This document shows, piece after piece, positions 51,811 through 63,606 of a stretch of DNA of 64,000 bases (positions are counted from its first letter, which is position 1; the number at the start of each line of letters is the position of its first letter). A program made the position numbers and the translations under genes. The DNA comes from Cytobacillus pseudoceanisediminis (GTDB taxonomy: Bacteria; Bacillota; Bacilli; Bacillales; Cytobacillaceae). Under the pieces are notes generated by a model. That model did not search any database and was not told the DNA's origin. It worked only from the letters and a program-made list of their open reading frames with translations. Location of the stretch: positions 2,232,001 to 2,296,000 of the forward strand of contig NZ_CP097349.1 of NCBI RefSeq assembly GCF_023516215.1, written 5' to 3'.

Positions 51811-53803
51811 TTATGATTCTTCTTCCGGATAAGGGATTTCCTTTTCTTCAAAAACCTGGCCATCCCGCAGAACCTTATAAGTGGCATTCTGTCCGGGAGC
51901 AATTGTTATATCAATTGGGATTACCGTATCTTCATAAATCAGCTCTGTATGAACTGGTTCAGAACCAGGATTATTCATATCCTTAATGATAATCTGAACT
52001 TCATTTGGCTCACCTTCGGCTGCAGGCTCATAGGGAACGCTGATCTCAATATTTTCTGTCTTAGGAAGAAGTTCTTTTTCCCTTTTGAAAGAACCACCGT
52101 CACTTTCTGTCCGCTTGCCAGGTTTGTGCCTGGTGCCGGATCCTGATTGATGACTAGTCCTTCTGGGACTTCCTCATGAAATTCTTCTTCTCCATATTCT
52201 ACTTTTAATCCCGACGATTCTTCGTACTCCTGCAGCCCCTTTTCGTTATAGCCGCGCAGGTCTTTTAAGGCAATTGGCGCCGGACCTTTGCTGACAGTAA
52301 AAATCAATTCTGTATCCTCGGGAACGACAAGATCGCCTTCTGAGAAGTTTTGGTCCAGGATTGTCCCAGCCGGCTCACTCTCATTATTTTCTTCTGTTTT
52401 TTCAATGCTTTTAAAATTTTTGCTTTCAAGCAAGCGGACTACATCGTCGTATTGCCTGCCCTGGTAATCAGCTAATTCAAATTTTTCCTTGCCAGTGCTT
52501 TCATAGATATCAATGGAAGTTCCTTCTTTTACGGTTCTGCCTGCTTTCGGATCTGTTTTTACTACCAGACCTTCTTCCACATCAGGGTCACTTATCGGCT
52601 TTGTATCCCTAACCGTAAACCCAGCGGCAATAAGCTCTGCTACTGCGTCTTCCACCTCTTTTCCTGACACATCAGGAACCTGGACATCCTTGGGCGCAAT
52701 AAGATCAGGTAAAACAGTTATGGCCAGGATGCCTAACACAGCCAGAAACAAAAAGACGGATACCAGAATAATTGGCCATTTCTTTTTCTTCTTTTTTTCT
52801 TTTTTCCTTCTTCTTCTTTTCAGGAAGAGGTTTTGCCACAGGCTGCGTGTCTCCCTTTGGATCCTTAGCATGTACAAGTGTTTCGTCCATGCTTTGGTAT
52901 GGGCGGTCATCCGTAATAACAGGGATTGCCTTTGTAGCATCATCGTCAATCGGGACCATAAACTTTCCTTCATGAAGCCTTTCGGGTTCAAGCGCTGTAC
53001 TGATATCCTCTTCCATATCTTCAACAGAATCATACCTGTGAAAAGGATCTTTAGCTGTCGCTTTTAAAACGATATTTTCAACACTTTGCGGTATTGAAGG
53101 ATTCCATCTCTTAAGGGAAGGCGTCTCTGACTGCAGATGTTTGAGAGCTATTGATACAGCGGATTCACCTGAGAAAGGAAGCCTGCCTGTCAAAAGCTCA
53201 AACATAACAATGCCAAGGGAGTAGATATCAGACTTTCTGTTGGCCATCCCCCCTGGCCTGTTCCGGAGAAAGATAATGAACAGAGCCTAAAACAGAATTG
53301 GTCTGAGTTATACTGGTAGCGCTTAATGCCATGGCAATTCCGAAATCAGTAATCTTTACATTACCATGCCTATCTATCAAAATATTATGCGGTTTAATAT
53401 CCCGGTGTATGATATGGTTTTGATGTGCATGAGATATGGCTGAGGTGAGCTGTTTCATAATTTCCAGCGAATCATCTATGCGAATCGGGCTGTTTTGCTG
53501 TATGTATTGCTTTAACGTTTGTCCATCTACATATTCCATCACAATATAATAGATTGAATCCTCTTCGCCAACATCATAGATACTGACGATGTTCGGGTGG
53601 GCTAAGCTGGTAGCTGATTGGGCTTCACGATGAAAACGGCGGATAAATTCTTCATCTTCGGCAAAATCCATCCGAAGCACTTTCACCGCTACATCTCGAT
53701 CCAGAATCATGTCATGGGCCAGGTAGACATTTGCCATGCCGCCTCCGCCAATCATATCAAGAATCTTATAGCGGCCGCTTAATCTTCTTCCCTTAATCAT
53801 CAT
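51811..53803 (-). CDS. prkC: PASTA-domain Ser/Thr protein kinase PrkC, frame broken by three indels
   Basis: Membrane kinase that senses muropeptides and regulates germination and cell-wall functions. Kinase motifs ([33 protein letters not shown]), a Lys-rich juxtamembrane stretch, one membrane segment ([20 protein letters not shown]) and three PASTA repeats, then a C-terminal tail. Frames break at the C6 run 53248-53253 (conserved [16 protein letters not shown] is restored), in the T7/T6 tracts 52792-52805, and at the T5 run 52075-52079; corrected length is about 663-665 residues, near the 648 of B. subtilis. The ATG overlaps the prpC stop. Confidence 0.92.
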
Positions 53804-54557
53804 TTATCATCCCGCTCTCATTGCTTTCAAAATACTCAGCAATCACGAGCGTAATATTGTCTTCGCCGCCATTATTATTGGCCTGTTCAATCAGCACTGA
53901 GGCTTTTTCCTCCAGAGTTCGTCCGCTTTTGAGGATTTCAATCATTTCAGCCACATCTACCTTGTTGGACAAACCGTCAGAGCATAATAATAATAAATCG
54001 CCCTCTTCAAACGTTATGGTTTTGATATCCATCTCAACCGCTGCTTCAGTTCCCAATGCCCGGAGGAGCACATTTTTTCTTGGATGATGCTCAGCATCTT
54101 CCTTGGTAATCTGCCCGGACCTTACAAGTTCATTCACTAGGGAATGATCTTCCGTCAGCTGCTGAAAACCCGATTCATTCAAGATATAACATCTGCTGTC
54201 GCCGATATTGGCAATTGTCGCAAAACGATCAGTACAGATTGCAGCCACAACAGTTGTTCCCATGCCTTCACATTGTTCATTTTCTTTCGAATGTTCATAA
54301 AGAATGGTGTTGACCTCTGCAATATACTTCCGCAGCCATCCTTCCGCCTCTTCGGCAGTCTGAAAGTCATCTGTCTGATCCCAGAATCCTTTTAAACTTG
54401 TTAGCGTCATTTCGCTTGCCACATCGCCAGCCCGGTGGCCGCCCATGCCATCTGCTACGATGGCAAGGCGCTGCCCCTTGCTGTTCACATAGATGCCGCC
54501 ATTATCTTCGTTATGCTGCCTGACTTTGCCTTGATCTGTCATAAAAACAGCTTTCAT
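53793..54557 (-). CDS. prpC: PP2C-family phosphatase PrpC (Stp)
   Basis: Removes phosphates placed by PrkC. Metal-binding motifs [30 protein letters not shown] and GGEDNITLV are intact. 254 residues, the B. subtilis length, from the ATG at 54557 with GAGGTGA upstream; a longer in-frame start at 54614 lies inside rlmN. Overlaps prkC by 11 bp, so kinase and phosphatase are co-expressed. Confidence 0.97.
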   Translation of the reverse strand: MKAVFMTDQGKVRQHNEDNGGIYVNSKGQRLAIVADGMGGHRAGDVASEMTLTSLKGFWDQTDDFQTAEEAEGWLRKYIAEVNTILYEHSKENEQCEGMGTTVVAAICTDRFATIANIGDSRCYILNESGFQQLTEDHSLVNELVRSGQITKEDAEHHPRKNVLLRALGTEAAVEMDIKTITFEEGDLLLLCSDGLSNKVDVAEMIEILKSGRTLEEKASVLIEQANNNGGEDNITLVIAEYFESNESGMINDD

Positions 54558-54561
54558 TCTG

Positions 54562-55647
54562 TCACCTCGTCTCCTCTTTTCGCTCCTTTGCACGAAGTTG
54601 TCCGCATGCTGCATCTATATCATGACCGTGCTCCCTGCGAATGGTTACATTAATGCCGTGGTTCTTCAGTGTCTTTTCAAAAGCAAAAATTTGATCCTTG
54701 GGTGTCCTCACATAATCTCGTTCAGGCACATAGTTTACTGGAATCAGGTTAACATGGCACTTCACATTTTTTATTAGCTTTGCCAGCTCTTCGGCATGTT
54801 CCACCTGGTCATTGACCCCTCCGAATAATCCATATTCGAAACTCACTCGTCTGCCTGTTTTATTTATATAGTACCTGATTGAATCCATAAGGTCCGGCAG
54901 CTTATAAGCTCTATTTATTGGCATCAGGCGGCTTCTGATTTCTGTGTTTGGAGCATGTAATGAGATCGCGAAATTGATCTGCATATTTTCATCTGCAAAT
55001 TTATAGATTTTTGGGATGATTCCGCTAGTCGAAACAGTGATATGGCGCGCACCGATATTCAGCCCTTTATCATGGTTGATTATCTTCAGGAATGACAGCA
55101 TACTGTCATAATTATCAAATGGCTCACCGATCCCCATAATAACAACCGAGCTGACCCGTTCATCTGTCTCATCTAGTGCCTGTTGTACTTTTACGACCTG
55201 AGCAACGATTTCTCCTGCTTCAAGATTCCGTTTTAATCCGCCTAAAGTTGAAGCACAGAATGTACAGCCGATTCGGCAGCCCACTTGAGTAGTTACACAT
55301 ACTGAATTACCATAGTCATGCCTCATCAGTACGGTTTCAATGGAATAGCCATCATGAAGTTCAAATAAAAATTTTATTGTCCCATCAGCTGACTCCTGCT
55401 GAATGATCGTTTTAAGAGTTGTCAGCGAAAAATTTGCTGATAGCGTATCTCTTAACCCTTTTGACAGGTTCGTCATATCCTCAAATGATGTGATTCTTTT
55501 TGTGTAAAGCCAATCAAAAATTTGCTCAGCCCTGAAAGCTTTCTCATTATTTTCTTTAAGCCAATCCTTCAGCTCATTCAGCTGTAAAGTATAAACGGAT
55601 GGTTTTTGTTCTGCTTCTGTTATTTTCTCTGCTGCTGTTTGTTCCAT
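54562..55647 (-). CDS. rlmN: Dual-specificity 23S rRNA/tRNA adenine-C2 methyltransferase RlmN
   Basis: Radical-SAM enzyme that methylates A2503 of 23S rRNA and A37 of some tRNAs. The 4Fe-4S motif is CRIGCTFC; the C-terminal cysteine of [11 protein letters not shown] acts in catalysis. 361 residues, intact. It directly abuts rsmB (stop and start separated by no base) and precedes prpC. Confidence 0.97.
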   Translation of the reverse strand: MEQTAAEKITEAEQKPSVYTLQLNELKDWLKENNEKAFRAEQIFDWLYTKRITSFEDMTNLSKGLRDTLSANFSLTTLKTIIQQESADGTIKFLFELHDGYSIETVLMRHDYGNSVCVTTQVGCRIGCTFCASTLGGLKRNLEAGEIVAQVVKVQQALDETDERVSSVVIMGIGEPFDNYDSMLSFLKIINHDKGLNIGARHITVSTSGIIPKIYKFADENMQINFAISLHAPNTEIRSRLMPINRAYKLPDLMDSIRYYINKTGRRVSFEYGLFGGVNDQVEHAEELAKLIKNVKCHVNLIPVNYVPERDYVRTPKDQIFAFEKTLKNHGINVTIRREHGHDIDAACGQLRAKERKEETR

Positions 55648-57003
55648 TTATTGCACCTTCTTTCTCAGACAGGCTATATAAAACCCGTCCGAACCAATAT
55701 CCTGCGGTAAAATCTGCAGTTCAAAATTATCTATAAACGGAGCAATTGCTTTAGGCATTCGCTCACGAACTGATATATCTCCCTCAAATTCCGCATTATT
55801 CTTTAAAAACGACTGGACAACATGCTGATTCTCTTCCTTGTCCACTGTACATGTACTATAAACAAGAATACCACCTTTTTTCAGCAAAGGTGAAACGGCA
55901 TCCAAAAGATTTCTTTGAATCTTATGAAGATGATATAAATCATCTTCTTTTTTTGTGTATTTCATATCAGGCTTTCTTCTCATAACTCCAAGGCCTGAGC
56001 ATGGGGCATCCACTAAAATACGGTCAAATGATTCTTTTTCATAATGCTCCTGCACTTTCCTGCTGTCAAGGGCATTTGTCTTAATATTCGATAGTCCCAG
56101 TCTATCGGCATTATCATTAATCAGCTTTACTTTATGCTCGTGAAGGTCCAGCGAAATGACTTGTCCAGTATTTTGCATTTTTTCTGCAATATGTGTGGTT
56201 TTTCCTCCGGGTGCTGCGCAGGCATCCAGAATCTTTTCATTTGGATTTCCTCCAAGGGCATAAGCAGCGAGCATGGAGCTTTCGTCCTGAATAGTAATCA
56301 GGCCATCTTTGAAGACACGCGAATTGGCAAGGTTTCCTCTTAAACATTTAATGGCAACTGGTATAAACTGACTTGGTTCCACTTCAAATCCTTCTTCCTT
56401 AAGAAGTGACAAGCATTCTTCCCTCGAGGCCTTTACCTCATTTACCCTTGCAGTCTGAAGTGGAGCAGTCAAGTTAATTTCACACATTTTCTTTGTTTCT
56501 TCAAACCCAAGCTGATCGGCCCATCTTTTTACAAGCCACGCGGGATGACTAGTCTCAATGGAAAGGCGTTCAACACTGTCTTCAATTTGCTCAAGATCAG
56601 GAAGCCCCTTTCTTTGAACGTTCCTGAGCACGCCATTGACCATGCCGGAAATCCCTTTATGCCCCCATCGTTTTGCTATTTCTACTGCCTCGAAAATAGC
56701 TGCGCGATCTGGAATTTTATCAAGAAAAACCATCTGATACAGTGTAAGCCTTAAGAGCTGGTTTACCCAGCTTTCAATTTTTTTATTGCCTGCTAAAAAA
56801 GGCTGCAGGTAAAAATCGAGTGTCATCCGGCGTTGAAGGGTACCATAAGTCAGTTCAGTAAGAAGACCGATGTCCTTCTGGTCAATTTCGTTCTTTTTTA
56901 TGGCGTTATTAAGTAATAGATTGCTGTAGGACTGATTTTTTTCAATGGCTTCGAGAAGTTCCAGTGCAGTTTCTCTTACATTTTTCTTTTTTAGCTTTTT
57001 CAT
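55648..57003 (-). CDS. rsmB: 16S rRNA (cytosine-967-C5)-methyltransferase RsmB
   Basis: 451 residues: an N-terminal NusB-like RNA-binding domain (about 1-140) and a SAM-dependent methyltransferase with [26 protein letters not shown] and [11 protein letters not shown] (two catalytic cysteines). Its ATG overlaps the fmt stop by four bases. Intact. Confidence 0.97.
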   Translation of the reverse strand: MKKLKKKNVRETALELLEAIEKNQSYSNLLLNNAIKKNEIDQKDIGLLTELTYGTLQRRMTLDFYLQPFLAGNKKIESWVNQLLRLTLYQMVFLDKIPDRAAIFEAVEIAKRWGHKGISGMVNGVLRNVQRKGLPDLEQIEDSVERLSIETSHPAWLVKRWADQLGFEETKKMCEINLTAPLQTARVNEVKASREECLSLLKEEGFEVEPSQFIPVAIKCLRGNLANSRVFKDGLITIQDESSMLAAYALGGNPNEKILDACAAPGGKTTHIAEKMQNTGQVISLDLHEHKVKLINDNADRLGLSNIKTNALDSRKVQEHYEKESFDRILVDAPCSGLGVMRRKPDMKYTKKEDDLYHLHKIQRNLLDAVSPLLKKGGILVYSTCTVDKEENQHVVQSFLKNNAEFEGDISVRERMPKAIAPFIDNFELQILPQDIGSDGFYIACLRKKVQ

Positions 57004-57949
57004 TCGGAGTCTCCCAAACGGCCGCCGGGAGTTAGATGGGATCCTGAGCCTCTTAAAAATTGTTCTGCTGGCATCTTTTTCTTTCCGGAAGGCTGCAGTT
57101 CTGTAATTTTAATGGCTGTCTCATTCCCTGCTGCCACAACGATTCCATCTTCCTCAAGCCTGATAATTGTTCCCGGTTCTTTGTTTTCAGCAGATTTAAC
57201 CTTCTCCGAATTCCAGATTTTAATCACTTTGCCGTCAAAAGTTGTATAGGCAACCGGCCATGGATTTAACCCTCTAATGTGGTTATAGATTTCTTCACCA
57301 GTTTTGCCCCAGTCGATTTTTTCCTGTTCTCTTTTAATGTTATAAGCAAAAGTGGCTTCTTCATCATTTTGCCTGATGGGAGTGAGTTCACTATTCAGGA
57401 GCTTTGGCAGTGTTTCAGACAAAAGCTTTGACCCAGCAGCGCTAAGTTTATCGTGAAGAGTGCCAACTGTATCTCTTTCCGTAATCGGCACTTCCACTTG
57501 TGTTAAAATATCGCCGGCATCAAGCTTCTCAGCCATGTACATAATGGTGATTCCCGTTTTTTCTTTCCCCTGCAGAATGGAGTAGTGAATAGGTGCACCG
57601 CCGCGCAATTCAGGAAGCAATGATGCATGTACATTTATGCAGCCGAACTTGGGTGCATCCAAAAGCTCCTTCGGCAAAATTTGTCCAAATGCAGCCGTGA
57701 CAACCAGGTCAGGCTTAAGAGCAAGAACTTTCTCCAGCTCTTCTGGCTGGCGGATTTTTTCGGGCTGATACACAGGGATGCCCTGTTTTTCAGCTTCGAC
57801 TTTTACAGGCGGGGAGTAAGAACCTTTTTCCTTCCAACAGGCCTGTCGGGCTGAGTAACCACTCCGATTACTTCATATCCGTCCTCTATTATTTGCTTCA
57901 GTACAGGCACTGAAAAATCGGGTGTGCCCATAAATACGATTTTTGTCAT
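57000..57949 (-). CDS. fmt: Methionyl-tRNA formyltransferase, frame broken by one indel
   Basis: Formylates initiator Met-t[22 protein letters not shown] begins the protein; the folate-binding catalytic core shows [17 protein letters not shown]. The frame breaks at the G4 run 57811-57814 (minus-strand C run); one more C restores [18 protein letters not shown] and 316 residues, against 317 in B. subtilis. The ATG at 57949 overlaps the def stop (ATGA). Deformylase and formyltransferase are thus adjacent and coupled. Confidence 0.94.
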
Positions 57950-58431
57950 TCAGCTTCCAATCCTTCCAACTCTTCTTCGTTCAAGTATCTTGTAACTTTT
58001 GAGGTAAATAGCACCCCATGCAAATGATCAATTTCATGGAGGATCGCTCTTGCCAGGAAATCCTCAGCCTCGAGGGTAAAATATTTCCCTTTTCGATCCT
58101 GCGCCTTGATTTTTACATATTCAGGCCTTGTTACTTCACCATATAACCCAGGAAAGCTCAGGCACCCTTCAGGGCCTGTCTGTTCCCCATTCGTTTCAAG
58201 GATTTCCGGATTTATTATTTCAATTGTTCCAAATTCATCATCTATATCAACAATGGCAATTTGCCTGCTAAGCCCGATTTGCGGAGCAGCAAGCCCGACA
58301 CCATCGAATTCGATCATCGTATCATACATATCATTTAACAGCTTGCCCAGTTTTTTATCAAACACCTTAACGGGTTCGCATTCTGCCTCCAGAACCTCAG
58401 CCGGATAAGATACAATTTTTTTTACTGCCAA
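57946..58431 (-). CDS. def: Peptide deformylase
   Basis: Removes the formyl group from new proteins. The three metal-site motifs are [18 protein letters not shown] and HEIDHLHG. I choose the TTG at 58431 ([15 protein letters not shown], 161 residues) because GGAGG lies seven bases upstream; an ATG at 58461 is in frame but gives a 10-residue tail not seen in the family. Intact. Confidence 0.93.
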   Translation of the reverse strand: MAVKKIVSYPAEVLEAECEPVKVFDKKLGKLLNDMYDTMIEFDGVGLAAPQIGLSRQIAIVDIDDEFGTIEIINPEILETNGEQTGPEGCLSFPGLYGEVTRPEYVKIKAQDRKGKYFTLEAEDFLARAILHEIDHLHGVLFTSKVTRYLNEEELEGLEAE

Positions 58432-58618
58432 AACATTTCCTCCATTTTTATCTATTTTCAACCAAATTGAGTTTATTCATAACCACAAAAACAGAAGCTC
58501 CTGAGAAGCTCCTCCTAAATAGCTAACGCTTTTAGACGTATGATTTGATGCTGTAAAACGTTCTTAGTAAGGCCAACAGTTCTGTAAGTTCAAACAAACT
58601 AACCTTATGGTTAAGAAA

Positions 58619-61033
58619 TTACATTAAAATATAAGGATTCAGGTCAATTGAGACGGATAGGCCCCCAGTAGCAATATCCTGCTGATAATTATCCAGGACT
58701 TTCTTCAGCGCCAGGCCAAGTTCCGGCTCCCGCTTGTATTTTATCAGACATTGATACCGATATCTATTATTGATCCGCGGTATCGGCGATGCAACTGGAC
58801 CAAGGACTTTACTCTCTGCAGATAATTTTGACTGAATATACTGCGTGATCTTCTCAGTTACCGAAACAGCCTTCATTAATTCCTCGTGGCTGACGGTGAC
58901 AAGGGATATATAGTAGAAAGGGGGATATCTATGAATTTTGCGGACCATCATTTCTCTTTCATAAAATTTATCGTAATCCTGCTCCCCCGCCAGTTCAATA
59001 CTATAATGTTCAGGAGTGTAGGTCTGAATAATTACCTCCCCTTCCAATTCATGCCTCCCTGCACGCCCGCTTACCTGAGTCAGAAGCTGAAAGGTTTTTT
59101 CAGAAGATCGGAAATCAGGCAGGTGCAGCATCGTGTCTGCCGATAGTACGCCTACTAAGGTAATATTGGGGAAATCAAGACCCTTAGCAATCATCTGAGT
59201 CCCAAGAAGAATATCTGCATGCCCTTCCTGGAATTGATCAAGGAGCTTTTCATGTGCTCCCTTCCTGCTGGTTGTATCGACATCCATCCGGATTACCTTC
59301 GCTTCCGGCAAAATTTTCGCCAATTCCTCTTCCACTTTTTGAGTGCCTGTTCCAAAATAACGAATATGCTCACTTTCGCATTCCGGACATGCATTTGGAA
59401 CTGGTGCCTCATAGCCGCAGTAATGGCATTTCATCTGCTGGTTATACCGATGATAAGTCAAAGATATATCACAATGAGGACAATTAATAACATATCCGCA
59501 GTCCCTGCACATAACAAATGAGGAATGTCCTCTTTTATTTAAAAATAATACGATCTGCTCTTTTTTCCCGAGACGGTCTTTAATTTTTTCGAGGAGTTTC
59601 CTTGAGAACATCGAGCGGTTCCCTTCACGCAGCTCTTCCCGCATATCAATGATATCAACGGAAGGGAGAGCCTGATTGTTCATTCTATTTTCGAGAGTGA
59701 GGAGATGGTAAACTCCTTTATGTGCTCGCGCAAAAGATTCCAATGAGGGAGTTGCACTTCCAAGCACCACAGGACATTTATGATTTCCCGCTCTTTCGAT
59801 GGCGACATCCTTTGCATGGTATCTTGGGTTCTCTTCCTGCTTATAGCTGGTTTCGTGCTCTTCATCAATGATAATGATTCCGAGGTTTTCAAAAGGGGCA
59901 AAGATAGCCGATCGCGCTCCCACAACAACCTTGACTTCCTTCCGCTGAATCTTTCTCCATTCATCATACTTTTCTCCAGCTGAAAGGCCGCTGTGCATTA
60001 CGGCAACCTGATTGCCAAATCTGCCCTTGAAGCGTTTGACCATCTGCGGAGTTAAAGAAATCTCAGGAACAAGGACAATGGCTTCTTTGCCATTCTCAAG
60101 CACTCGCTGAATGGATTGCAGATACACCTCAGTTTTTCCGCTTCCTGTTACCCCATAAAGCAAAAATGTTTCATGCCGGTTATTTTCAATAGAATTAAGG
60201 ATCGGGATTATAGCCTTTCTCTGTCCATCGGTCAAAAAGAGCGGTTCAGTTCTTTCGAATTCACGGTCTCCAAATGGATTTCGATAAATTTCCACGTCCC
60301 TCTGCCCAAGCAGCCCTTTTTGCATAAGCCCTTTTATGGTGGACGATGTTATTCCAAACAAGGAAAATAACTCTTTCTGATCGACCGGTCCTTCCTCATG
60401 AAGAAAATACTCAAGCACTTCTTTCTGCTTGGTTGCGTTGCCCGGAAGCTGTTGAAGATAATCAGCAAGCTTATTAGGGTCAGCAGCCGCGAATACCTGC
60501 TTTACTTTTTTCTTTTTCACTCGTTCTTTTACTTGGTAGATAATTTCGATATTTCCATTGGATGCTTCCTTTTGAAGAAGCGGCAAAGCTCCGCTCTTTA
60601 CTGCATCATCCCATAAAATTTCTTCAGTTTTCTGGAAGAGAGCAGATACTCTTTCAGGAAGCAGTTTACGATCTGCATTTTTTGCCATTACAAGCTTCTT
60701 TTCGTATTTTGCCTTCAATGCTGCAGGCAGCATTGCCTGAAAGGCAGAGATTTTGTAGCATAATGTTTTTTCTGTCAGCCATTCACCTAGAGTCAAGAGC
60801 TCCTGATTAAGGACTGGATTTAAGTCCATCGGCTCTGAAATGGATTTAAGCTGCTGAAAATCGGACTCTGCTTGTAATGCTGTTACAAACCCCTGGATCT
60901 TCCTAGGTCCAAATGGAACAACAACCCTCATGCCGGGGAGAATGACACCTTCCAGATGAGAGGGTATTTTGTAGTCAAATGCCCGGTCTGTCTGTTTGGC
61001 AGGTACATCGACAATGACTCTCGCAATATTCAT
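58619..61033 (-). CDS. priA: Primosomal replication-restart helicase PriA
   Basis: 804 residues, intact. N-terminal DNA-binding region, Walker A GVTGSGKTE, DEEH box, and eight zinc-binding cysteines (CRDCGYVINCPHC, CHYC, CPEC). It starts replisome reloading at stalled forks. Its ATG overlaps the coaBC stop (ATGA). The 187-bp gap to def holds no clear gene. Confidence 0.97.
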   Translation of the reverse strand: MNIARVIVDVPAKQTDRAFDYKIPSHLEGVILPGMRVVVPFGPRKIQGFVTALQAESDFQQLKSISEPMDLNPVLNQELLTLGEWLTEKTLCYKISAFQAMLPAALKAKYEKKLVMAKNADRKLLPERVSALFQKTEEILWDDAVKSGALPLLQKEASNGNIEIIYQVKERVKKKKVKQVFAAADPNKLADYLQQLPGNATKQKEVLEYFLHEEGPVDQKELFSLFGITSSTIKGLMQKGLLGQRDVEIYRNPFGDREFERTEPLFLTDGQRKAIIPILNSIENNRHETFLLYGVTGSGKTEVYLQSIQRVLENGKEAIVLVPEISLTPQMVKRFKGRFGNQVAVMHSGLSAGEKYDEWRKIQRKEVKVVVGARSAIFAPFENLGIIIIDEEHETSYKQEENPRYHAKDVAIERAGNHKCPVVLGSATPSLESFARAHKGVYHLLTLENRMNNQALPSVDIIDMREELREGNRSMFSRKLLEKIKDRLGKKEQIVLFLNKRGHSSFVMCRDCGYVINCPHCDISLTYHRYNQQMKCHYCGYEAPVPNACPECESEHIRYFGTGTQKVEEELAKILPEAKVIRMDVDTTSRKGAHEKLLDQFQEGHADILLGTQMIAKGLDFPNITLVGVLSADTMLHLPDFRSSEKTFQLLTQVSGRAGRHELEGEVIIQTYTPEHYSIELAGEQDYDKFYEREMMVRKIHRYPPFYYISLVTVSHEELMKAVSVTEKITQYIQSKLSAESKVLGPVASPIPRINNRYRYQCLIKYKREPELGLALKKVLDNYQQDIATGGLSVSIDLNPYILM

Positions 61034-62237
61034 TCATGCTCATCCTTTAGCAAGATCGCAGCTTCTTCAAGAATTTTTACTGCAACATCCTTTTTTGCCA
61101 TAAGCGGAAGCTTTTCCGAAGACCCATCTTTTTTAAAAAATGTAACAATATTGGTGTCTGTTCCAAAGCCTGCTCCTTCTGCAGTTACATTATTGGCTAC
61201 GATCAGATCGGCATTTTTCCTCTTTAGCTTGCCCTGTGCATACTCATCAACCTGTTCAGTTTCAGCCGCAAACCCTATAAGGATTTGCTTCTTCTTTTTT
61301 GTCCCAATTCGAATAATATATCTTTTGTTCTTTCAAGTTCCAATAATTCATCCCCGGGCTGTTTTTTCATTTTTTGCGCAGAAGTCACCTTTGGACGATA
61401 ATCGGAGACTGCAGCGGTCTTAATGACAACATCCGCATGATCAAATTCGCTTATTGCCGCTTGATACATTTCCTCAGCAGATTCTACCTTTATCAGTTTT
61501 AAGCCAGCAGGAGCATTAATTGTAACCGGACCGGATATCAATACAACTTCAGCTCCTGCAGATACAGCTGCTTCCGCAATTGCATAGCCCATTTTACCTG
61601 AAGAATGGTTTGTAATATAACGGACAGGATCAATTTTTTCCCTTGTTGGGCCGGCAGTTATGACCACTTTCCGGCCAGATAGCTCCAATCTGGAAGGCTT
61701 AAAAAATTCTTCAATTGTATCTATAATTTTCTCTGGTTCTTCCAGCCTGCCTTTTCCAACATAGCCGCATGCAAGATACCCTTCTGAAGGCTCTATGAAT
61801 CTGCATCCAAAACGATATAAGGTTTCAATATTTTTCTGGACAGCAGGATGGCTGTACATATGTACATTCATTGCAGGCGCAATCCAGATTGGTGATGAGG
61901 CCGCCAAAAGGGTTGTTGTGATCATATTGTCTGCAATTCCATTGGCCAGCTTTCCGATTACATTTGCTGTAGCAGGAGCAACTAGAATCAAATCGGCCCA
62001 ATCAGCCAGGTCGATATGAGCAATTACTTTCGAATCTTTTTCATCGAAAGTGTCGGTGTAAACATCATGTCTTGAAAGAGCCTGAAAGGTTAATGGTGCT
62101 ACAAACTTAGCAGCCGATTCACTTAGGATAACTTTCACCTGCGCTCCAGCCTGAGTAAGCTTGCTCGTTAAGGCTGCAGCTTTATAAACAGCAATTCCGC
62201 CGGTTACACATAATAATATCTTCTTTCCAGTCAGCAT
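61030..62237 (-). CDS. coaBC: Bifunctional phosphopantothenoylcysteine decarboxylase/synthetase CoaBC, one indel
   Basis: Makes 4'-phosphopantetheine in CoA synthesis. The N-terminal flavoprotein (CoaC: LCVTGGIAVYKA, APAMNVHMY) and C-terminal ligase (CoaB: VITAGPTREKIDPVRYITN) are fused as usual. The frame breaks at the T6 run 61295-61300; one more base gives GQKKKKQILIGFAAETEQV and a stop at 61030, for 402 residues (406 in B. subtilis). GGTGGGG precedes the ATG. Essential gene, so an error is likely. Confidence 0.94.
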
Positions 62238-62281
62238 TATATGACCCCACCAATCTAAAAAAATAATTCATCTCTATGAAA

Positions 62282-62321
62282 AACGGCCTGCTATATATTT
62301 CTATAAGCAGCACTGGCCGTT
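62282..62321 (-). terminator. Hairpin upstream of coaBC
   Basis: Minus strand AACGGCC / GGCCGTT, extended inside by TGCT / AGCA, followed by TTTTTC, 45 bases before the coaBC start. Together with the hairpin after rpoZ it would limit readthrough into coaBC; it may be an attenuator. Its role is unknown. Confidence 0.5.
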
Positions 62322-62400
62322 AATGGCTTAGTTTTCATGATAGTTTTATTATGCAAGAAGAGCAGTGAATTTTCATCTAATAAAACCTTTAAACAAAAAT

Positions 62401-62422
62401 AACAACCTTTTAAAAGGTTGTT
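62401..62422 (-). terminator. Hairpin directly after rpoZ
   Basis: Perfect 22-base palindrome AACAACCTTTT / AAAAGGTTGTT followed on the minus strand by ATTTTTG, 12 bases past the rpoZ stop codon. Confidence 0.7.
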
Positions 62423-62433
62423 ATTCAGCGATT

Positions 62434-62655
62434 TTACTCGTATGATTCATTCGCAGTCTTTTCACCAAGCCGATAATGAAGCTGGTCCGCATGGATTTCC
62501 TCAAGTGCTTTTCCCACATTTTTATGTGATTTATAGCTCTCAAGCTGTGGTCTGGCATTAAGCTGAAGCTTACGGGCACGCTTGGCAGCAACAGAAACAA
62601 GTGAATATTTGGAATCAATCTTTGTCATTAGAGAATCAATAGAAGGATAAAGCAT
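62434..62655 (-). CDS. rpoZ: RNA polymerase omega subunit
   Basis: 73 residues. [20 protein letters not shown] and [13 protein letters not shown] match omega (YloH) of Bacillus. It supports RNA polymerase assembly. Adjacent to gmk (2-bp gap), the conserved arrangement. Confidence 0.95.
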   Translation of the reverse strand: MLYPSIDSLMTKIDSKYSLVSVAAKRARKLQLNARPQLESYKSHKNVGKALEEIHADQLHYRLGEKTANESYE

Positions 62656-62657
62656 AT

Positions 62658-63272
<615 letters not shown>

Positions 63273-63282
63273 TTATAAAATC

Positions 63283-63546
63283 CTACCCTTCCTCAACAAT
63301 TTCATCACGGTCATTTAATCGGTGCGCAACAGTTTCCGGCTGGACCGCAGACAAAATGACATGGTCACTGTCCATAACGATAACAGCCCGGGTGCGCCTT
63401 CCATATGTAGCATCTATTAAAGAGCCCCGGTCACGTGCGTCCTGAATGATCCGTTTAATCGGGGCAGATTCTGGACTGACTATTGATATTATCCGGTTGG
63501 CAGAGACAATATTGCCAAATCCGATATTGATCAGTTTAATTGACAT
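63283..63546 (-). CDS. remA: Extracellular matrix regulator RemA
   Basis: 87 residues, intact. A DNA-binding activator of biofilm matrix operons in B. subtilis. [20 protein letters not shown] and the basic [16 protein letters not shown] segment match the family. Located between yloC and gmk as usual. Confidence 0.96.
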   Translation of the reverse strand: MSIKLINIGFGNIVSANRIISIVSPESAPIKRIIQDARDRGSLIDATYGRRTRAVIVMDSDHVILSAVQPETVAHRLNDRDEIVEEG

Positions 63547-63606
63547 TTGGGTCCTCCAATCATCAGTTATTTATTTTGACCCCCAGAGCCGGAATCTAAA
63601 CAACTG

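Noticed and set aside
58480..58520. Terminator hairpin between priA and def
   Set aside because: The repeated GAAGCTCC units are direct repeats and do not form a convincing stem.
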